NCBI GenBank assembly: GCA_904066235.2
Contig: CAJFCV020000005.1
Coordinates: 2,232,001-2,296,000 of the forward strand
DNA from: Bursaphelenchus xylophilus
Lineage: Eukaryota; Nematoda; Chromadorea; Rhabditida; Aphelenchoididae
Length of the DNA stretch: 64,000 nt
Direction: 5' to 3'
Shown: positions 1 to 10,905 of the stretch, piece after piece
How positions within the stretch are numbered: position 1 is the stretch's first letter
Layout: each line of letters opens with the position of its first letter
Program-made: the position numbers and the translations under genes
The notes under the pieces: generated by a model
Databases searched by the model: none
Seen by the model: the letters and a program-made list of their open reading frames with translations, nothing else
What the model was told of the DNA's origin: nothing

Positions 1-320
1 CACAGTGCAGTCAATTTTTGGGCCTAAAATTCCAACTGCACTGTGCAGTTAAATTTTTAGCCTAAAATTCAAACTGCACGGTGCACTGAACTATTTCTCG
101 TAAAAATTGCACAGTGCGGAAGTGTCAAAAAAGCACAGTGAAGAAAAGCGACAATCATAAAGCCGCGCAGTGCAAATTGTTGTCGCTTTTTTTGCACGGT
201 GCAAAGTGAAAAGGCTTTTTTTGAAAAGCCGGCTGCACTGTGCAGTAGATTAAAATTTTTGCACTGTGCAAAAAAAAATTTAAAATTTTGAGGACTGCAC
301 AGAAATATTTTTTGGGACTC
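1..320. repeat. Array of palindromic TGCACAGTGCA motifs
   Basis: The stretch contains many degenerate copies of the palindromic core GCACTGTGC/GCACAGTGC, separated by AT-rich spacers of about 20-40 bases. The same motif recurs at 1385-1505, 2445-2550, 15495-15575, 54250-54710 and 55925-56275. No coding capacity is convincing: open frames here run across the repeats. Function is unknown. Confidence 0.75.
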
Positions 321-360
321 TAACAACCCAAAAAATATTTTGCCATTTTTATACGTTTTA

Positions 361-1533
361 CTAGGCGGGCCAAAAAGTCTTGACATGTTTTCGCACCGTG
401 CGGGCGCATGAATCCAGTGTCGCGACGAGAATTCCATCGATTGCGACCCCGCATCGATTGCGACCCAGCATCGATTGCGACCCCGCAACGATTGCGACCC
501 AAAATGGGGTAAAGCGACCCCGGGATGAAAATTCTTTGATTCTCTTCGGGAAAAACTTGCTTTAGGGGTTTTCGAGGGTGCTGATTTCGAAAATCATGTT
601 CATTTTTCCTCTAGTATTACATAGTACTGTCTGATACTATATAGTATCACCTCGTACTACATAGTATCAGATAGTACTATATAGCACCAAGTCTTTAAAA
701 CGTGTTTTTGAAGAGTACTAAGCATCAAAACAACACCATTAACGTTAAAAGCGATATTTTGACTTCGTACTATATAGTATCAGACAGTACTATATAGCAC
801 CAAGTCTTTAAAACGTGTTTTTGAAGAGTACTAAGCATCAAACCAACACCATTAACGTCAAAAGCCATATTTTGACTTCGTACTATATAGTATCAGACAG
901 TACTATATAGCACCAAGTCTTTAAAACGTGTTTTTGAAGAGTACTAAGCATCAAACCAACACCATTAACGTCAAAAGCTATATTTTGACTTCGTACTATA
1001 TAGTATCAGACAGTACTATGTAGTACTAGAGGAAAAATGAACATCATTTTCGAAATCAGCACCCTCGAAAACCCCTAAATCGAGTATTTAACGTCAAAAG
1101 CGATATTTTCACTTCGTACTATATAGTATCAGACAGTACTATGTAGTACTAAAGGAAAAATGAACATTATTTTCGAAATCAGCACCCTCGAAAACCCCTA
1201 AAGCAAGCTTTTCCCGAAGAGAATCAAAGAATTTTCATCCCGGGGTCGCTTTACCCCATTTTGGGTCGCAATCGATGCGGGGTCGCAATCGATGCGAGGT
1301 CGCAATCGAGCGGGGTCGCAATCGAAGGATTCCTCGCGACGAGGTGTCGCGCGATAAAACCTTTGGCGGGGTGCGAATGAAGAACGCACTGTGCGTTGTT
1401 TACCCTTTTCAAAACAATCTTTTTGCACTGTGCGGTGTCGCATTGCACCGTAATTTTTTCTTGTCGCCGCGCGACAAATTTCATGCACGACGGCGCACTG
1501 TGCAGACATGTCAAGACTTTTTGGCCCGCCTAG
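361..1533. mobile_element. Foldback element F1 with long inverted arms
   Basis: The ends are exact inverted copies (CTAGGCGGGCCAAAAAGTC at 361 and its reverse complement ending at 1533), with TA on both outer sides. The arms (about 361-650 and 1050-1533) share a short repeat built on ATCGATTGCGACCC and a segment containing GGGGTTTTCGAGGGTGCTG. The right arm has an extra insertion rich in GCACTGTGC motifs. The middle is a 113-bp minisatellite. No transposase is encoded, so this is a non-autonomous foldback. A related palindrome, F7, lies at 47476-48421. Confidence 0.8.
650..1020. repeat. 113-bp minisatellite inside F1
   Basis: Three and a half direct copies of a unit containing GACTTCGTACTATATAGTAT and AAAACGTGTTTTTGAAGAG occur; GACTTCG starts at 761, 874 and 987, giving a period of 113. 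Each unit itself holds short palindromes such as TACTATATAGTA. Confidence 0.85.
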
Positions 1534-1714
1534 TATACGTGAATTATACCAGAACAATAATCGTCAAAAAATGAATTTTTTCGGTGCTTCCGAACCTTCA
1601 AAGCGATGGAACGTAGACGTTATACTTGTTTTGTGATAGACTTGACTTTGAAAAAGACAAAATATTTTTTTTTTGTGGTCAGAGTTTGATCTTGCTCATC
1701 AAAGCCCTATCACG

Positions 1715-1800
1715 GTCCTTCGCGAGACCCCGGAATCGAACCAACCCCCAAAAGGATATCGAGCGGATGCTTTATCCACTCGGCTAACCGAACCACTGGA
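1715..1800 (-). pseudogene. tRNA-like sequence with intact A and B boxes
   Basis: On the minus strand an A-box-like TAGCCGAGTGG (1776-1786) and a perfect B box GGTTCGATTCC (1732-1742) sit about 35-45 bases apart, as in tRNA genes. I cannot fold a proper acceptor or anticodon stem, and the T stem has a G-G mismatch. I read it as a degenerate tRNA or tRNA-derived repeat with possible Pol III promoter activity, not a functional tRNA. Confidence 0.45.
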
Positions 1801-2000
1801 CACCGCTCTTCTTTTCCGAGGGAAGAGAAAGAGGAAATTTTTGTGGAACTTTCGGTCGATTTTTCTCGTCGGCCGGGCTTATTCCGCAGCTGGAAAATGG
1901 CTCTTTTTACCAAAGTTGACCTGCTCTATCCGCCTGTACTAGTCATTTTCCCAAACGCTGGGGGAAGTTCAGACCATTCCCTCGTTAATTTTTTTTTAAG

Positions 2001-5000
2001 ATTCGGATTTGTCCCGAATGGTGGCCGAATTTACTACACACGCCGTTCCCAGCCTCCAACCCTGATTCCCTCCGTCTATCAGTACTATCAATCAACTGGA
2101 GATGTGGATTTCGTCAAAAAACATTTGGCCACTCTGGAAAAGGAGTACATTTTCTGGTGCAACAACCGAATGAAGGAGATTGATTTGGGCACGGAGAAGG
2201 TGCAGACCTTCTTTTACGATGTCCCAACGAACGTCCCAAGGCCAGAGTCATTTTCGGCTGATCTGGAGGTGGCGCAGAAATACAATATGACGGTAGGGGA
2301 AATTCGAAAATTGTTAAAAAAGAAGGTTTCGTATTTAAAAAAAAAATTTAATGTAAAAAATTATTTATTTTAACTTTTTTTTGAAAATGAGATTTTTTGA
2401 ATTTCCAAATTTTGGGATTGTGCGAAAAAACTTGATTTTTTGACGGCCACACTGTGCAGTTTACCACAAAATTTTTTGCACTGTGCGCAAAATTTCAAAT
2501 TTTTGAGGGCTGCACAGTGAAATAGAAAAAATTGTTGCACTGTGCAGAAAAAAATTAAACACAAATGTATAGAGGCGGAGACGTATTTTACAAGGAAAGT
2601 ACTTCTATGGGGTGTGGAGTTACAGGTCGAGATATATATCAAAAAATTCGCAAAAATTTTCTGATTCAGAATATATAAAAATTAGCTGCCTAATTTTGGT
2701 CTATCAACGAGTTTTATCAATAAATGTATTTCTCGAGGAAAAAATCTGCGGCAACAAAAGCGCGCTCGGTCTCTTCCTTTGGAAGAGAGCGGTGTGGCCG
2801 AGTGGTTAGAGCGCTAGATGGGAAATCCGAGGGTGAAGGGTTCGATTCTTTTTGCCACACTAGAACCCATTTTTTACATTGAAACTACTTTTAAGGTGTA
2901 GTTGTAATCCAATTTGATATTTTAAGGCTTGTCAAGGCCTCAGAATTTATTTTAGCACAAAATAAAATTTTTTTATTGGTAAAAACGCGGCCAAAAGGAC
3001 ACTTGCATGGTGTCGCGAGAAAACTTCTGAGGACAAAAACATGTCATCAGACCAAAATTAGGCAGCTAATTTATATATATTCTGAATCAGAAAATTTTTG
3101 CGAATTTTTTGATGTATATCTCGACCTGTAACTCCACACCCCATAGAAGTACTTTCCTTGTTAAAAAAGTAGGGTTAAAAAGGCCAAAAATTCCAAATTT
3201 TTTTTTCATTGCTTTAAAAATGAGATTTTTTGAATTTCCAAAATTTTTTTGAAACATGCCCAAAAGAGTTTTACGATTTTTTGGTTTACAAATTAATTAC
3301 ATGGTTAATTAGTAGAGGGCAAAACACGATGACTAAATTTTTGGTCACTTGGAATTCGTTGTACAGAGGTGTTACTGTACTTGCGATATTCCATTTCTTC
3401 AAAAATTTTCAATTATTATCACAGTTTTTCCTGTCGTATTTTACCTACAGCTCTATGATATCTTAAAAAAAAACTATTTTTTTTCAGACCGAAGAATCGC
3501 AATTTTATTTCCAAGCCGCGGCCAGTGCGGCCGAATCCGGCTGGGACTTTTCCTCGCGCTGGTTCGAGGACGGCGTCAACCTGCATACAATGGAGACTCA
3601 GCTCATCGCCCCAGTTGACTTGAACGCCTTTCTCTGCTACAACACGGATATTCTCGGGTATTTGTTCGAGATTGCGGACAAACCGGAGAAGGCGGACAAG
3701 TATCAGAAGAAGTTCGAGGACTTCCGAAAAACCTTTGAGAAAATCTTCTACAACGAGACCGAAGGAGCGTGGTATGACTATAACACGAGGACGGAGAAAC
3801 ATAATTTGGATGTGTTCCCGTCGATTGCGGTCCCATTGTTCACCGGGTGCTACAATCGCTTGGACGAGAGCAAAAGTGTGAGGCTCTTCAAGAAACTTGG
3901 AGTAAGTTTATTTTTGGTTGTTTTATAGTGAAAGCACAAATAATCGTGACCAAAAAATTTACAGGGCATTTTATCGAAAAAAATCTATACAGTGGGACCT
4001 ATGTACAACAAACTTTCATAGCAAAAAATTTCGTGGGCCCCACGGGTCCATTCTAGGCCAAAATGAGCCCCCATGAAACGAAGCTCTTCTGTGACAAATA
4101 TCAGTCTGTCGGGAAAATTATGAGCACACTGTCGCTGCCCCCATCGCGTCGCTGAAGTGAAAAGCAATTTGATTTTGCCGCCACAAAATTAATTTTCTCA
4201 GCGGCAATGCGATTTTTGACGCGACAGAGTGCTTATTATTTTCCCGACAAGCTGATATTTGTTACAGAAAGTCTTTGTTTCATGAATTTTTATTTTGACC
4301 TAAAATGAACCCGTGGGACCCACGAAATTTTTTGCTATAAAAGTTTTTTATACATAGGTCCACACTGTATAGATTTTTTTCGATAAAATTACTTTTTTTC
4401 GTTTTGGCCTATGAAGGAAGTGCTCCAAGTGCAACGCTCAGATTTTGTCCAAACTTGAAGCAAATTTAAAAAAAATGTTTTCAAAGACGTACAGTGGCGG
4501 ACCTGATCCAGTGGCAAAAAACGTATCATTTCGCATCAAAAATGTTGCAAAAAACGTCCTTCTCCAAGTGAAAAAAAATCTGATTTCAAAAGCACGCCCG
4601 CTCTTTTTGTAAGGGCTTCAAAAACTCCTTCAAAGCCGGATTTTTTTTCGATGGAGAGGGAGGCATTTTGTCACATTTATTGATACTTCCCGGATGCAAA
4701 ATGGTATTTTCTTGCCACTGGATCAGGTCTGTCGCTGTATGCGAGATTCCTATATAAGCGCCTTGTAGAAACAACCGAGGTTTTTAAATTGACATTTGGC
4801 AAAAAACACGAGAGTTCTTTGCAAACTGTGGCATGAAAATTTTCACACCTATGCTTACTGTAGAGGTCGTATTTACTTTTCTAATTTCTTCTTTCTCTCT
4901 TAGGAAGCCAAGTTCTTCGATTTCCCCGGAGGCATTCCCACTAGCATCAACAATTTGACCGGTCAGCAATGGGACTTCCCGAATGGATGGAGCCCTCTGA

Positions 5001-5401
5001 ATCACATGGTCATAGAAGGTCTCCGGAAGTCTACCGATCCAATCATGCAGGACAAAGCCTACGAGATCGCATCCAGATGGCTGATGGGCAACTACAAGGT
5101 CTATAAAAAGTCGAAAGCTATGTTTGAAAAGGTAAGTTTTACGGTCTCTCTTTGTAAAATCAAAAAATCTTTCATGACACTGAATTTTTAGTACAACGTA
5201 ATCGGAGATGTCCCCGAGCCCGGCCACGGAGGCGAGTACAAGGTTCAGACCGGTTTTGGTTGGTCGAACGGAGTTGTATTGGACATAATGAGCATGTATT
5301 ACGATCGAATCCACATCACCACGGACTCGGCGGACGCGAAGAAGCTGGGGGTGGTCGTGCCGGCGTTGACATTGATAAATCTTTATTATCAGCTGATTTA
5401 A
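2001..5401 (+). CDS. Trehalase (GH37), C-terminal part
   Basis: The enzyme splits trehalose into two glucoses. Four exons join in frame: about 2001-2292, 3488-3901, 4904-5131 and 5192-5401, giving about 380 aa and a TAA stop. Family marks are visible: PNGGRIYY then RSQPP in exon 1; [10 protein letters not shown], which holds the family's catalytic acid Asp, in exon 2; trehalase signature [10 protein letters not shown] in exon 3; [14 protein letters not shown], which holds the catalytic base Glu, in exon 4. The N-terminal third, including the PGGRF-type signature, is absent. No such exon appears in 1-2000, so it lies before the window or is lost. The first acceptor (TTTAAG) is weak. An AATAAA follows at 5421. 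The introns are loaded with MITEs and a foldback. Confidence 0.9.
2591..3160. mobile_element. Foldback element F2 (TTA-flanked) in trehalase intron
   Basis: Inverted arms of about 120 bases (2591-2710 and 3048-3160) begin CAAGGAAAGTAC and are flanked by TTA on both sides (2588-2590, 3161-3163). The centre carries a tRNA-like sequence. It sits in trehalase intron 1 (2293-3487). The ends match F3, F6 and MITE family A. Confidence 0.8.
2792..2861 (+). pseudogene. tRNA-Ser-like sequence inside F2
   Basis: GTGTGGC at 2792 pairs perfectly with GCCACAC at 2854. The A box TGGCCGAGTGG and the near-perfect B box GGTTCGATTCT (2839-2849) are present. The D arm resembles tRNA-Ser, but the anticodon stem is mismatched and the long variable arm is missing. 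It is likely a tRNA-derived Pol III unit carried by the element, not a working tRNA. Confidence 0.5.
3964..4392. mobile_element. Inverted-repeat element C1 with a second MITE nested inside
   Basis: The outer arms read inward from TACAGTGGGACCTATGTAC (3989) and its inverted match ending near 4372, with further symmetry out to 3964 and 4392. A different palindromic MITE with ends CAGTCTGTCGGGAAAATTAT occupies about 4100-4265; its relative is at 10742-10905. All lie in trehalase intron 2. Confidence 0.75.
4412..4462. mobile_element. MITE family A, short fragment
   Basis: GGAAGTGCTCCAAGTGCAAC followed by GCTCAGATTT matches the start of full-length family A copies at 14206 and 21952. Only the terminal part is present. 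Confidence 0.5.
4489..4743. mobile_element. MITE family B, copy 1
   Basis: Terminal inverted repeats TACAGTGGCGGACCTGATCC and its reverse complement near 4743 enclose about 250 bases that are largely palindromic. Other copies are at 19040, 21786, 35301, 38785 and 62400. The CAGTG ends with TA suggest a Tc1/mariner-type origin. Confidence 0.8.
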
Positions 5402-5499
5402 AGGGAGATTTGTACATTCGAATAAATAAGTTATTATAGTTATTATAATAATGCACTGGAATGTATTATAAATTGGTTATAAGAATATATTATACATGG

Positions 5500-5940
5500 A
5501 AAGGGCCCCAAGTGCAACCCTCGGATTTCCTTTAAATTTTGCATACATTTTGGACATAGACCAAATATCTATTCCTGAAAGTTTTAGCTCGCGCTTTGCC
5601 GGCGCCGTCAAGATATTAAGCGATCTTTTTTGACAAGAGAGTACGAGAGAAGCGGAGAGCGGTCAAAGGAAACCACTTTTTAGCTATATATTTGTCAGTT
5701 TCGCGCGGACAAAATTAATTTTTTGTATAGAAACATTATCCGCTACGGTAGAAAAAGGCATGATTTTTTTTGTGCCAAAATTCGCAAAAATGGGTGTTAC
5801 AATTTTGCCAAATTTCGGGATAAAAATCTCCGTCGTTTCTGCAAAATTCGAGCTAGAAATCTGGTATAGGTCTTGGAAAAAAATATTCTTAATTTGTGCC
5901 AAGTTTCATAAAATCTGAGCCTTGCACTTTGAACATTTCC
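5500..5940. mobile_element. MITE family A, copy 1 (ends worn)
   Basis: This copy shares with 6608, 14206 and 21952 the diagnostic inner words TTTTAGCTCGCGCTTTGC and GCGGAGAGCGGTC. It fills the space between the trehalase poly(A) signal and the end of the EEP gene. The outermost AAGGGAAGTAC is not preserved. Confidence 0.7.
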
Positions 5941-5985
5941 TATATGTAAAAAGAGGCCTCCAACTAATGTTATATTCACTCAATC

Positions 5986-8900
5986 CTATCTTTGTCCACA
6001 CCTCAAACAACTATGTCCATCCACTAAACTTTGCCTAACCGATGACGTTGTCGCTTTCCCAACATCCATGTTAAATCGACTAATTACAGCAAAATGGTCT
6101 GATGGCCATACGTTGTACTCAACAATGTTCGGTTTCTCAACGTACTCGTCAACAAAAAGTTCGCTTTGAACGCATCTACAAGTAGTTCCGGCTTTGTAAA
6201 AAATGAAGTCAATACGATCCTGAGGCTCACGCCCTGGCGTTCCATTCTCATGGATGTTTTTGTAGATGGTCGCCCAAGAATGGCCGGGGTATTGGGCTGG
6301 GCAAGGGTTAGCTTCACGAAACGAGTCCGTGAAGCCACCGTGAGCTCTTAGGATCTTTGTGGTAGGCCACTCGTAGGGACGGAGTTGGCTAAAAATTAAG
6401 GAATTGAGTGGTTTTTAAAATACGACGGTGGTAATGTTGATTTTACACTTTAAATTTCAGAGGAAATCGTTAAAAAACCTTTTTGCAGGAAGGTCTATTC
6501 ATTTCGGAAAAGATGTTTTGTGTTATTCAACAATGTCAAAAAATAGGAATTTCGGTGGTTCCAAGGGTCAATTTGAGACGAAGTAAACTTTCTCATGTCA
6601 AACTAACAAGGGAAGTACCGTACCCCTGGATCAACGCTCAGATTTTAGTTAAAAAATTTGCAGACATTTCTGTCATAGGCCACGTATCAATACCTAAAAA
6701 TTTTCGCACGTGCTTTGCAAGGGCAGCCGAGATTTTCAACGATCTACGGGACCGAGAGACTACGCGAAACGCGGAGAGCGGTCAGAGAGGAAAACACTTT
6801 TTGGCTATATCTTTCCCAGTTTTGTGCGGAGAAAATTAATTTTTTGTGGAAAAAATACCTTCTGCAGTAGAAATAAGCATAAAATTTTTCATGCCCAAAT
6901 TTGCAAAAAAAATTTTGATTCTTTCCAACTTTTGACCTAAAAATCTCGGTTTTTTGTCAAGCGTGAGCTAGAAATCTCGCATAAGGCTTAGAAAATCTTA
7001 TTCTAAACTTGTCAAGGTTTATCAAAACCCGAGCAACACTTCTTTCATTCCTTTACCCTTTATAATCCATATCCGATGGGCTGTTGAAGTCTCCAAAAAC
7101 GAAAACAGGGCATTTTTCCGCATTTTTCAAGTCGTCCTTCATTTCCTCGCACGTCGCTATCCTTCCCATCTCCAGTCTTCGGGCTGAAAATCTCTATTCA
7201 ACTCATAAAACTCTACGCTTACTCATTTCATTCAAGTCCAATATAATAAAGGGGATATTCGGATGTTTCTCCAGCAAATACGGCCCATAATTCTCGGATG
7301 GCATGTAGACGGCGTATATTTTGACGATAATTCCCGTGTCCAATCTCACCACAACACGTTGGCAACTGTTCGAGATTTTTGATGAGTATAAGATCTAACA
7401 AGTTCTACTGTGTTTAGGGCAGATCATAAAAGTCTTGCCTTATGTTTTGATTTTACCGCAACTGATGCGCAATATTGATAGGAAAATTTGTAGGTTCCTT
7501 TGAGTAATTCGTCGACTTTATCGACCTGATCTTGACTCATGGACTCCTGAAAGCAAAATTCTTATGGCTAATGTAACGCCCAAAAATTCTAATTAAAATT
7601 TTGGTTAAAATCATGCATGATTTCTTCTAATTAATTTTAATTTATATTCTTAAAAGCCTATCAGTAGCTATAAATTAAATTTCGATTACAAAATGAAATT
7701 TTAAATTGGAACAGAAAGGCTATTTGTCTTTCATGATGGATAAATTCGCTGTTTTACTATTCTCTTTTCTTATAACTTTATGTTCTTGCACCGTTCATTA
7801 TTTCAAGGACTGTGAGGTAATTTTTAAATCTCTATTCTCCTTCATCTGTTTTCTGTTCAAAAAAAAATTTTTTTTTGTAATTTGTACGCACGTCCGGCAA
7901 AATCAAAAATATGGCAAAAAAGTGGCCTCTGTGGCCACTCTCTGCATTTCTCGTACTCTCTCGGCCACAAAGTTCGTTGAGTATCTCGGCTGCGCCAGCA
8001 AAGCGCAAGCTGAGAAATTCAGAGATTAATACGTGACCAATGCATGAGATATGAGCAAAATTTAAGGAAAATCTGAGCCTCGTACTCGGGCTACTTCCCT
8101 TTTTAGAGAGGACAGAATAATGGGGGTTTTGGTGGTTCAGCCCCCCACGAGAGGTAGTTCAAACCCCCACTGTTTTGCCCATTTCACGCCCCCCATAATG
8201 AAAAAATTAGAATAATACAAAAAATACAAATTAGAGTAAAATGAGCCCCGCTGGTTGTGGTTCAGGCGACGATGATCGTAGCCGAGAGAACCCAATCCCG
8301 AGTAGGCGGTTCAGATGGGATGAGGGGGTTTATACTGGGTCATGGGGGGCTGAAATTGGACTGGGGATTTGTACTACCTTGGCCCCAAATAATGATTAAA
8401 TCAGATAGTCTCACTAGTCGGACGTTAGAAATTTCTTATCACTTTTCTTCTTACAATAACTCTTTCTATTTGTTACACATTTTTTCCAGGACCTCCTCCA
8501 AAACTACCCCGCTCATTTCGCCCTCCGCGAAAGGATTTGCAAATTGTGTCAAGAGAAACACAACGGTGACAAAGAGGTGCTCTACAAATGTCTTCAGAAC
8601 TGCTACAAGAACGACCAATTCGAAATGTGCACCTATACTTTCACCGCTCCCGACATTGAATGCCTCGCTGCCAAGGATGTCTTTTCTTGTCAGCAGAGGG
8701 CGCGTCATAAGGATATCCCATAAAATATTCTGATTTTTTGCAAATTTTTTTGATTTTTTTGTGGCTTATAAGATTTGAAAATTGTGAAAATTATTGGAAA
8801 ATGACAAAATCAATGCGAAATGTGAGATTTTTTGTTGTAAAAAAATTTATGCAAATTTTTTATTTATGCAAATTTTTGCAAAATTTTCCAATTTCATTCA

Positions 8901-9110
8901 ATCCAAATATTTTTCTAGTAAAAAAATAAAATTTTAGTTTAAGCAAATTTTTAACTCATTCAAATTTTATGCAAATTAACACAAAAATAAACTCACAATA
9001 ACTCCCACAATATCCGCATCGGCCCGTCGAATCTGATGTGCAACCTTTTGCCGCCCATTCTCCACAAAATCCCCCATTCTCCACGTATTGAACGTCATTA
9101 CCGACAACAT
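5986..9110 (-). CDS. Endonuclease/exonuclease/phosphatase (DNase I-like) family protein
   Basis: Five exons join without a frame break: 8997-9110, 7457-7546, 7223-7394, 7057-7183 and 5986-6388, giving 301 aa. Motifs run in family order: MTFNTW near residue 5 (active-site Asn), an ES pair at about residue 39 (metal-binding Glu), AVYMPSENYG, VFGDFNSPSDMDY, PQDRIDFIFYK and WPSDHFAVISRF (catalytic Asp-His). Such enzymes are Mg-dependent phosphodiesterases or phosphatases; the substrate cannot be told here. No signal peptide is seen, although an upstream exon cannot be excluded. The 1.45-kb first intron contains a complete neuropeptide gene on the opposite strand, and intron 4 holds MITE A copy 2. 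Confidence 0.88.
6608..7042. mobile_element. MITE family A, copy 2
   Basis: It starts CAAGGGAAGTACCGTACCC and ends near TCAAAACCCGAGC; the inner words of family A are intact. It lies in intron 4 of the EEP gene. Confidence 0.75.
7733..8723 (+). CDS. ITP/CHH-family neuropeptide precursor
   Basis: Two exons (7733-7816 and 8490-8723, GT-AG, phase 0) give 105 aa. Residues 1-20 form a signal peptide (hydrophobic core AVLLFSFLITLCSC). The mature part has six cysteines spaced C-x17-C-x2-C-x13-C-x3-C-x8-C, including RICKLC and CLQNCYKNDQFEMC. This matches the crustacean hyperglycaemic hormone/ion transport peptide fold, whose classical x2, x3 and x8 gaps are exact here. Two further cysteines lie in the tail. 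Members are secreted peptide hormones; the role in this animal is unknown. The whole gene sits inside intron 1 of the oppositely oriented EEP gene. ATG at 7733 and 7736 are both possible starts. Confidence 0.8.
7900..8103. mobile_element. MITE family A, inverted partial copy
   Basis: TCTCGTACTCTCTCGG, GCAAAGCGCAAGCT and CTCGGGCTACTTCCCT are family A words in reverse orientation. The copy is truncated and lies in the neuropeptide gene's intron. Confidence 0.55.
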
Positions 9111-10273
9111 TTCCACTCGAAAACGAGTAAAATCCGATTCAAACTAGTTTTTATCGAAAACAAAGATTTCAAAAATAAGTTTTGTTATTCAAATTCTTGA
9201 CGAAAAGAGTGAAATTTTGAGGGAAAGATAAAAGAATTTTGGTTTTTTCAGCCATTAAAGGGTCTTTCAGCCCAGTGGGGGTCTATTTACAAAGAGAAAA
9301 TAGCAAAATGGATCACGTCTTTTGCGAGGAAAAAAGGCGAAACGGAGACATGATGGTCAAAATATAGTCCAAACTTCACATATTGAACATCAAATTTTCA
9401 ACGAGATAACAATTTTTTGACATAAAACATTTTGCTATATTGCAGTAGGTCTTGATGGAGCGACTTAGACAAGGCTAACAAACAGAACTTCCCTAGGCTT
9501 TGCAAACACTCTCCAAATAGTCTACAATCTCTGAAAGCTTTGCGTCTCGACATTTTCAACCAGCGACAGTTTAGAACGCGATTGTTCGGGTCAACAACAA
9601 CTCAGGTCAACGAAGCTTCAGGCCAACAAATATTGTTTTAGGATCCTGGAGTAAGGTCGGTGCAGGTTCTCCGAAGGCGCTCGACGAAGACACGGCGGAG
9701 CTCCGACTGGGATAAAAAGTTGTACACTCGAAGAAAAAACATCAAATTTCTAATCATCAAAATAAAAAATCACGCATATATTATACATATGATGTGTACA
9801 ACATTAGAAGTAGAAGTTTTTGGTATAGGTCATGTATATTCACTCTGACATCTCTAATTCACTTTATTTTTTATTGGTGCCTAGTGTAATATCACAGTGT
9901 TTGGCCTGGTACGGGCGCAATTTGGCTCCAAAAAAGGCGAAACTTGCGGGTTTGAAATTTCATTCTGCGATGTTTTGAGCGGTATAGTCTCGTCAATTCA
10001 CACTAGAAAAAATTAAGTACCCCAAGCTAGACATGGCTCTCGGGCCGGCCCGGCCCGTTTCAATTTTGCTTCGGCCCGGCCGAGCCCGCATCCAAGTCTA
10101 CCACAAGCGCGACGCTCAGACTTTCTCTAATTTTTTTAGACACGTCGGGCATGAACTGAGTAACAACTCCTGAAAGTATTAGCTCACGCTTGGCAATGGT
10201 AGAGAGAATAGAAACCTTTATTATAGAATATTTCGAGCACTTGGTCAACACCACCAGCCAACATTTACATATG
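9111..10273. other. Intergenic region without a supported gene
   Basis: AT-rich sequence with no coding exon I can defend. It contains one copy of the tail-type repeat (9840-10010), a short G+C-rich hairpin at 10033-10092 built from GGGCCGGCCCGGCCCG and its inverted match, and a fragment of MITE family A (10095-10200). Confidence 0.6.
9840..10010. repeat. About 163-bp dispersed repeat, copy upstream of the kinase block
   Basis: Contains ACATCTCTAATTCACTTTAT, CCTAGTGTAATATCA, GGGCGCAATTTGGCTCC and AAAAAAGGCGAAACTTG. The same unit occurs as about one and a half tandem copies at 13365-13670, in the same orientation, on the other side of the two genes between. Confidence 0.75.
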
Positions 10274-10705
10274 TTATTTGGCATTGTCAGACTTTATATC
10301 CGGATAAACCGACGGAGGAACCTGGAATCCGCGGCCCGGCACTCCGGCAGGCGAGCTGAACGAGTCGGCCGGAGCCGCGTGCGGGTACGGGCTGAAGCCC
10401 GGATTCGCCGAAGCCGGAGGATATGCCGTCTGATGCGTGGACACCATCACCGCGTCGATGTGATGGGCCTGAGTGTTGAGGACATTAACCAGGTAACGGT
10501 AGGCCTTGAACGCGATGTAGGTGAAGTAAATGTTGAGCAGAACGTAGAGGGCCCCAAAGCAGGCAAAGACAATAAAAAAGACGCCCATTTCTTCGACGAA
10601 CTTTAAGGTCCAGCCGAAAAGTGTGTAGTATTCTCCATCCATCGTCTTATTGGCCATTCTGTACAGCTCCACACAAAACCAAATGCTATCGGCGATCAGA
10701 AGAGT
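10274..10705 (-). CDS. Membrane protein, C-terminal exon, family not certain
   Basis: One exon opening at an acceptor (GTTTCAG before 10705) encodes 143 aa to a TAA. It shows a hydrophobic segment at the start (TLLIADSIWFCV), a long one around MGVFFIVFACFGALYVLLNI, then a Pro/Ala/Ser-rich tail with YP motifs (FQVPPSVYPDIK). The pattern resembles LAPTM-like or similar small nematode four-span proteins, but that is a guess. N-terminal exons were not found between 10705 and the kinase start. They may be short, lie further upstream around the kinase gene, or be lost. Confidence 0.65.
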   Translation of the reverse strand, partial: TLLIADSIWFCVELYRMANKTMDGEYYTLFGWTLKFVEEMGVFFIVFACFGALYVLLNIYFTYIAFKAYRYLVNVLNTQAHHIDAVMVSTHQTAYPPASANPGFSPYPHAAPADSFSSPAGVPGRGFQVPPSVYPDIKSDNAK

Positions 10706-10741
10706 CTGAAACGTTATACGGAACGTAAAGAACGGAAGCTT

Positions 10742-10905
10742 GCTATCAGTCTGTCGGGAGAATAATGAGCACTCTGTCGTGGCGAAGATCGCATCGCCGT
10801 CGGGAAAATGAATTGTGTGGCGAAAAAATCAAATTGCTTTTCACTTCAGCGATGTGATTGGGGCAGCGAAATTGTGCTCATTATTTTCCCAACAGACCGA
10901 AAATG
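10742..10905. mobile_element. Inverted-repeat MITE C2
   Basis: Ends CAGTCTGTCGGGAGAATAAT and its inverted match near 10905 (TTTTCCCAACAGACCG) enclose a palindromic core. This is the same family as the element nested at 4100-4265. Confidence 0.75.

Noticed and set aside
8257..8733. 158-aa plus-strand frame over the neuropeptide exon
   Set aside because: It is the wrong frame: the six-cysteine hormone pattern and the GT-AG junction from 7816 to 8490 support the other frame.
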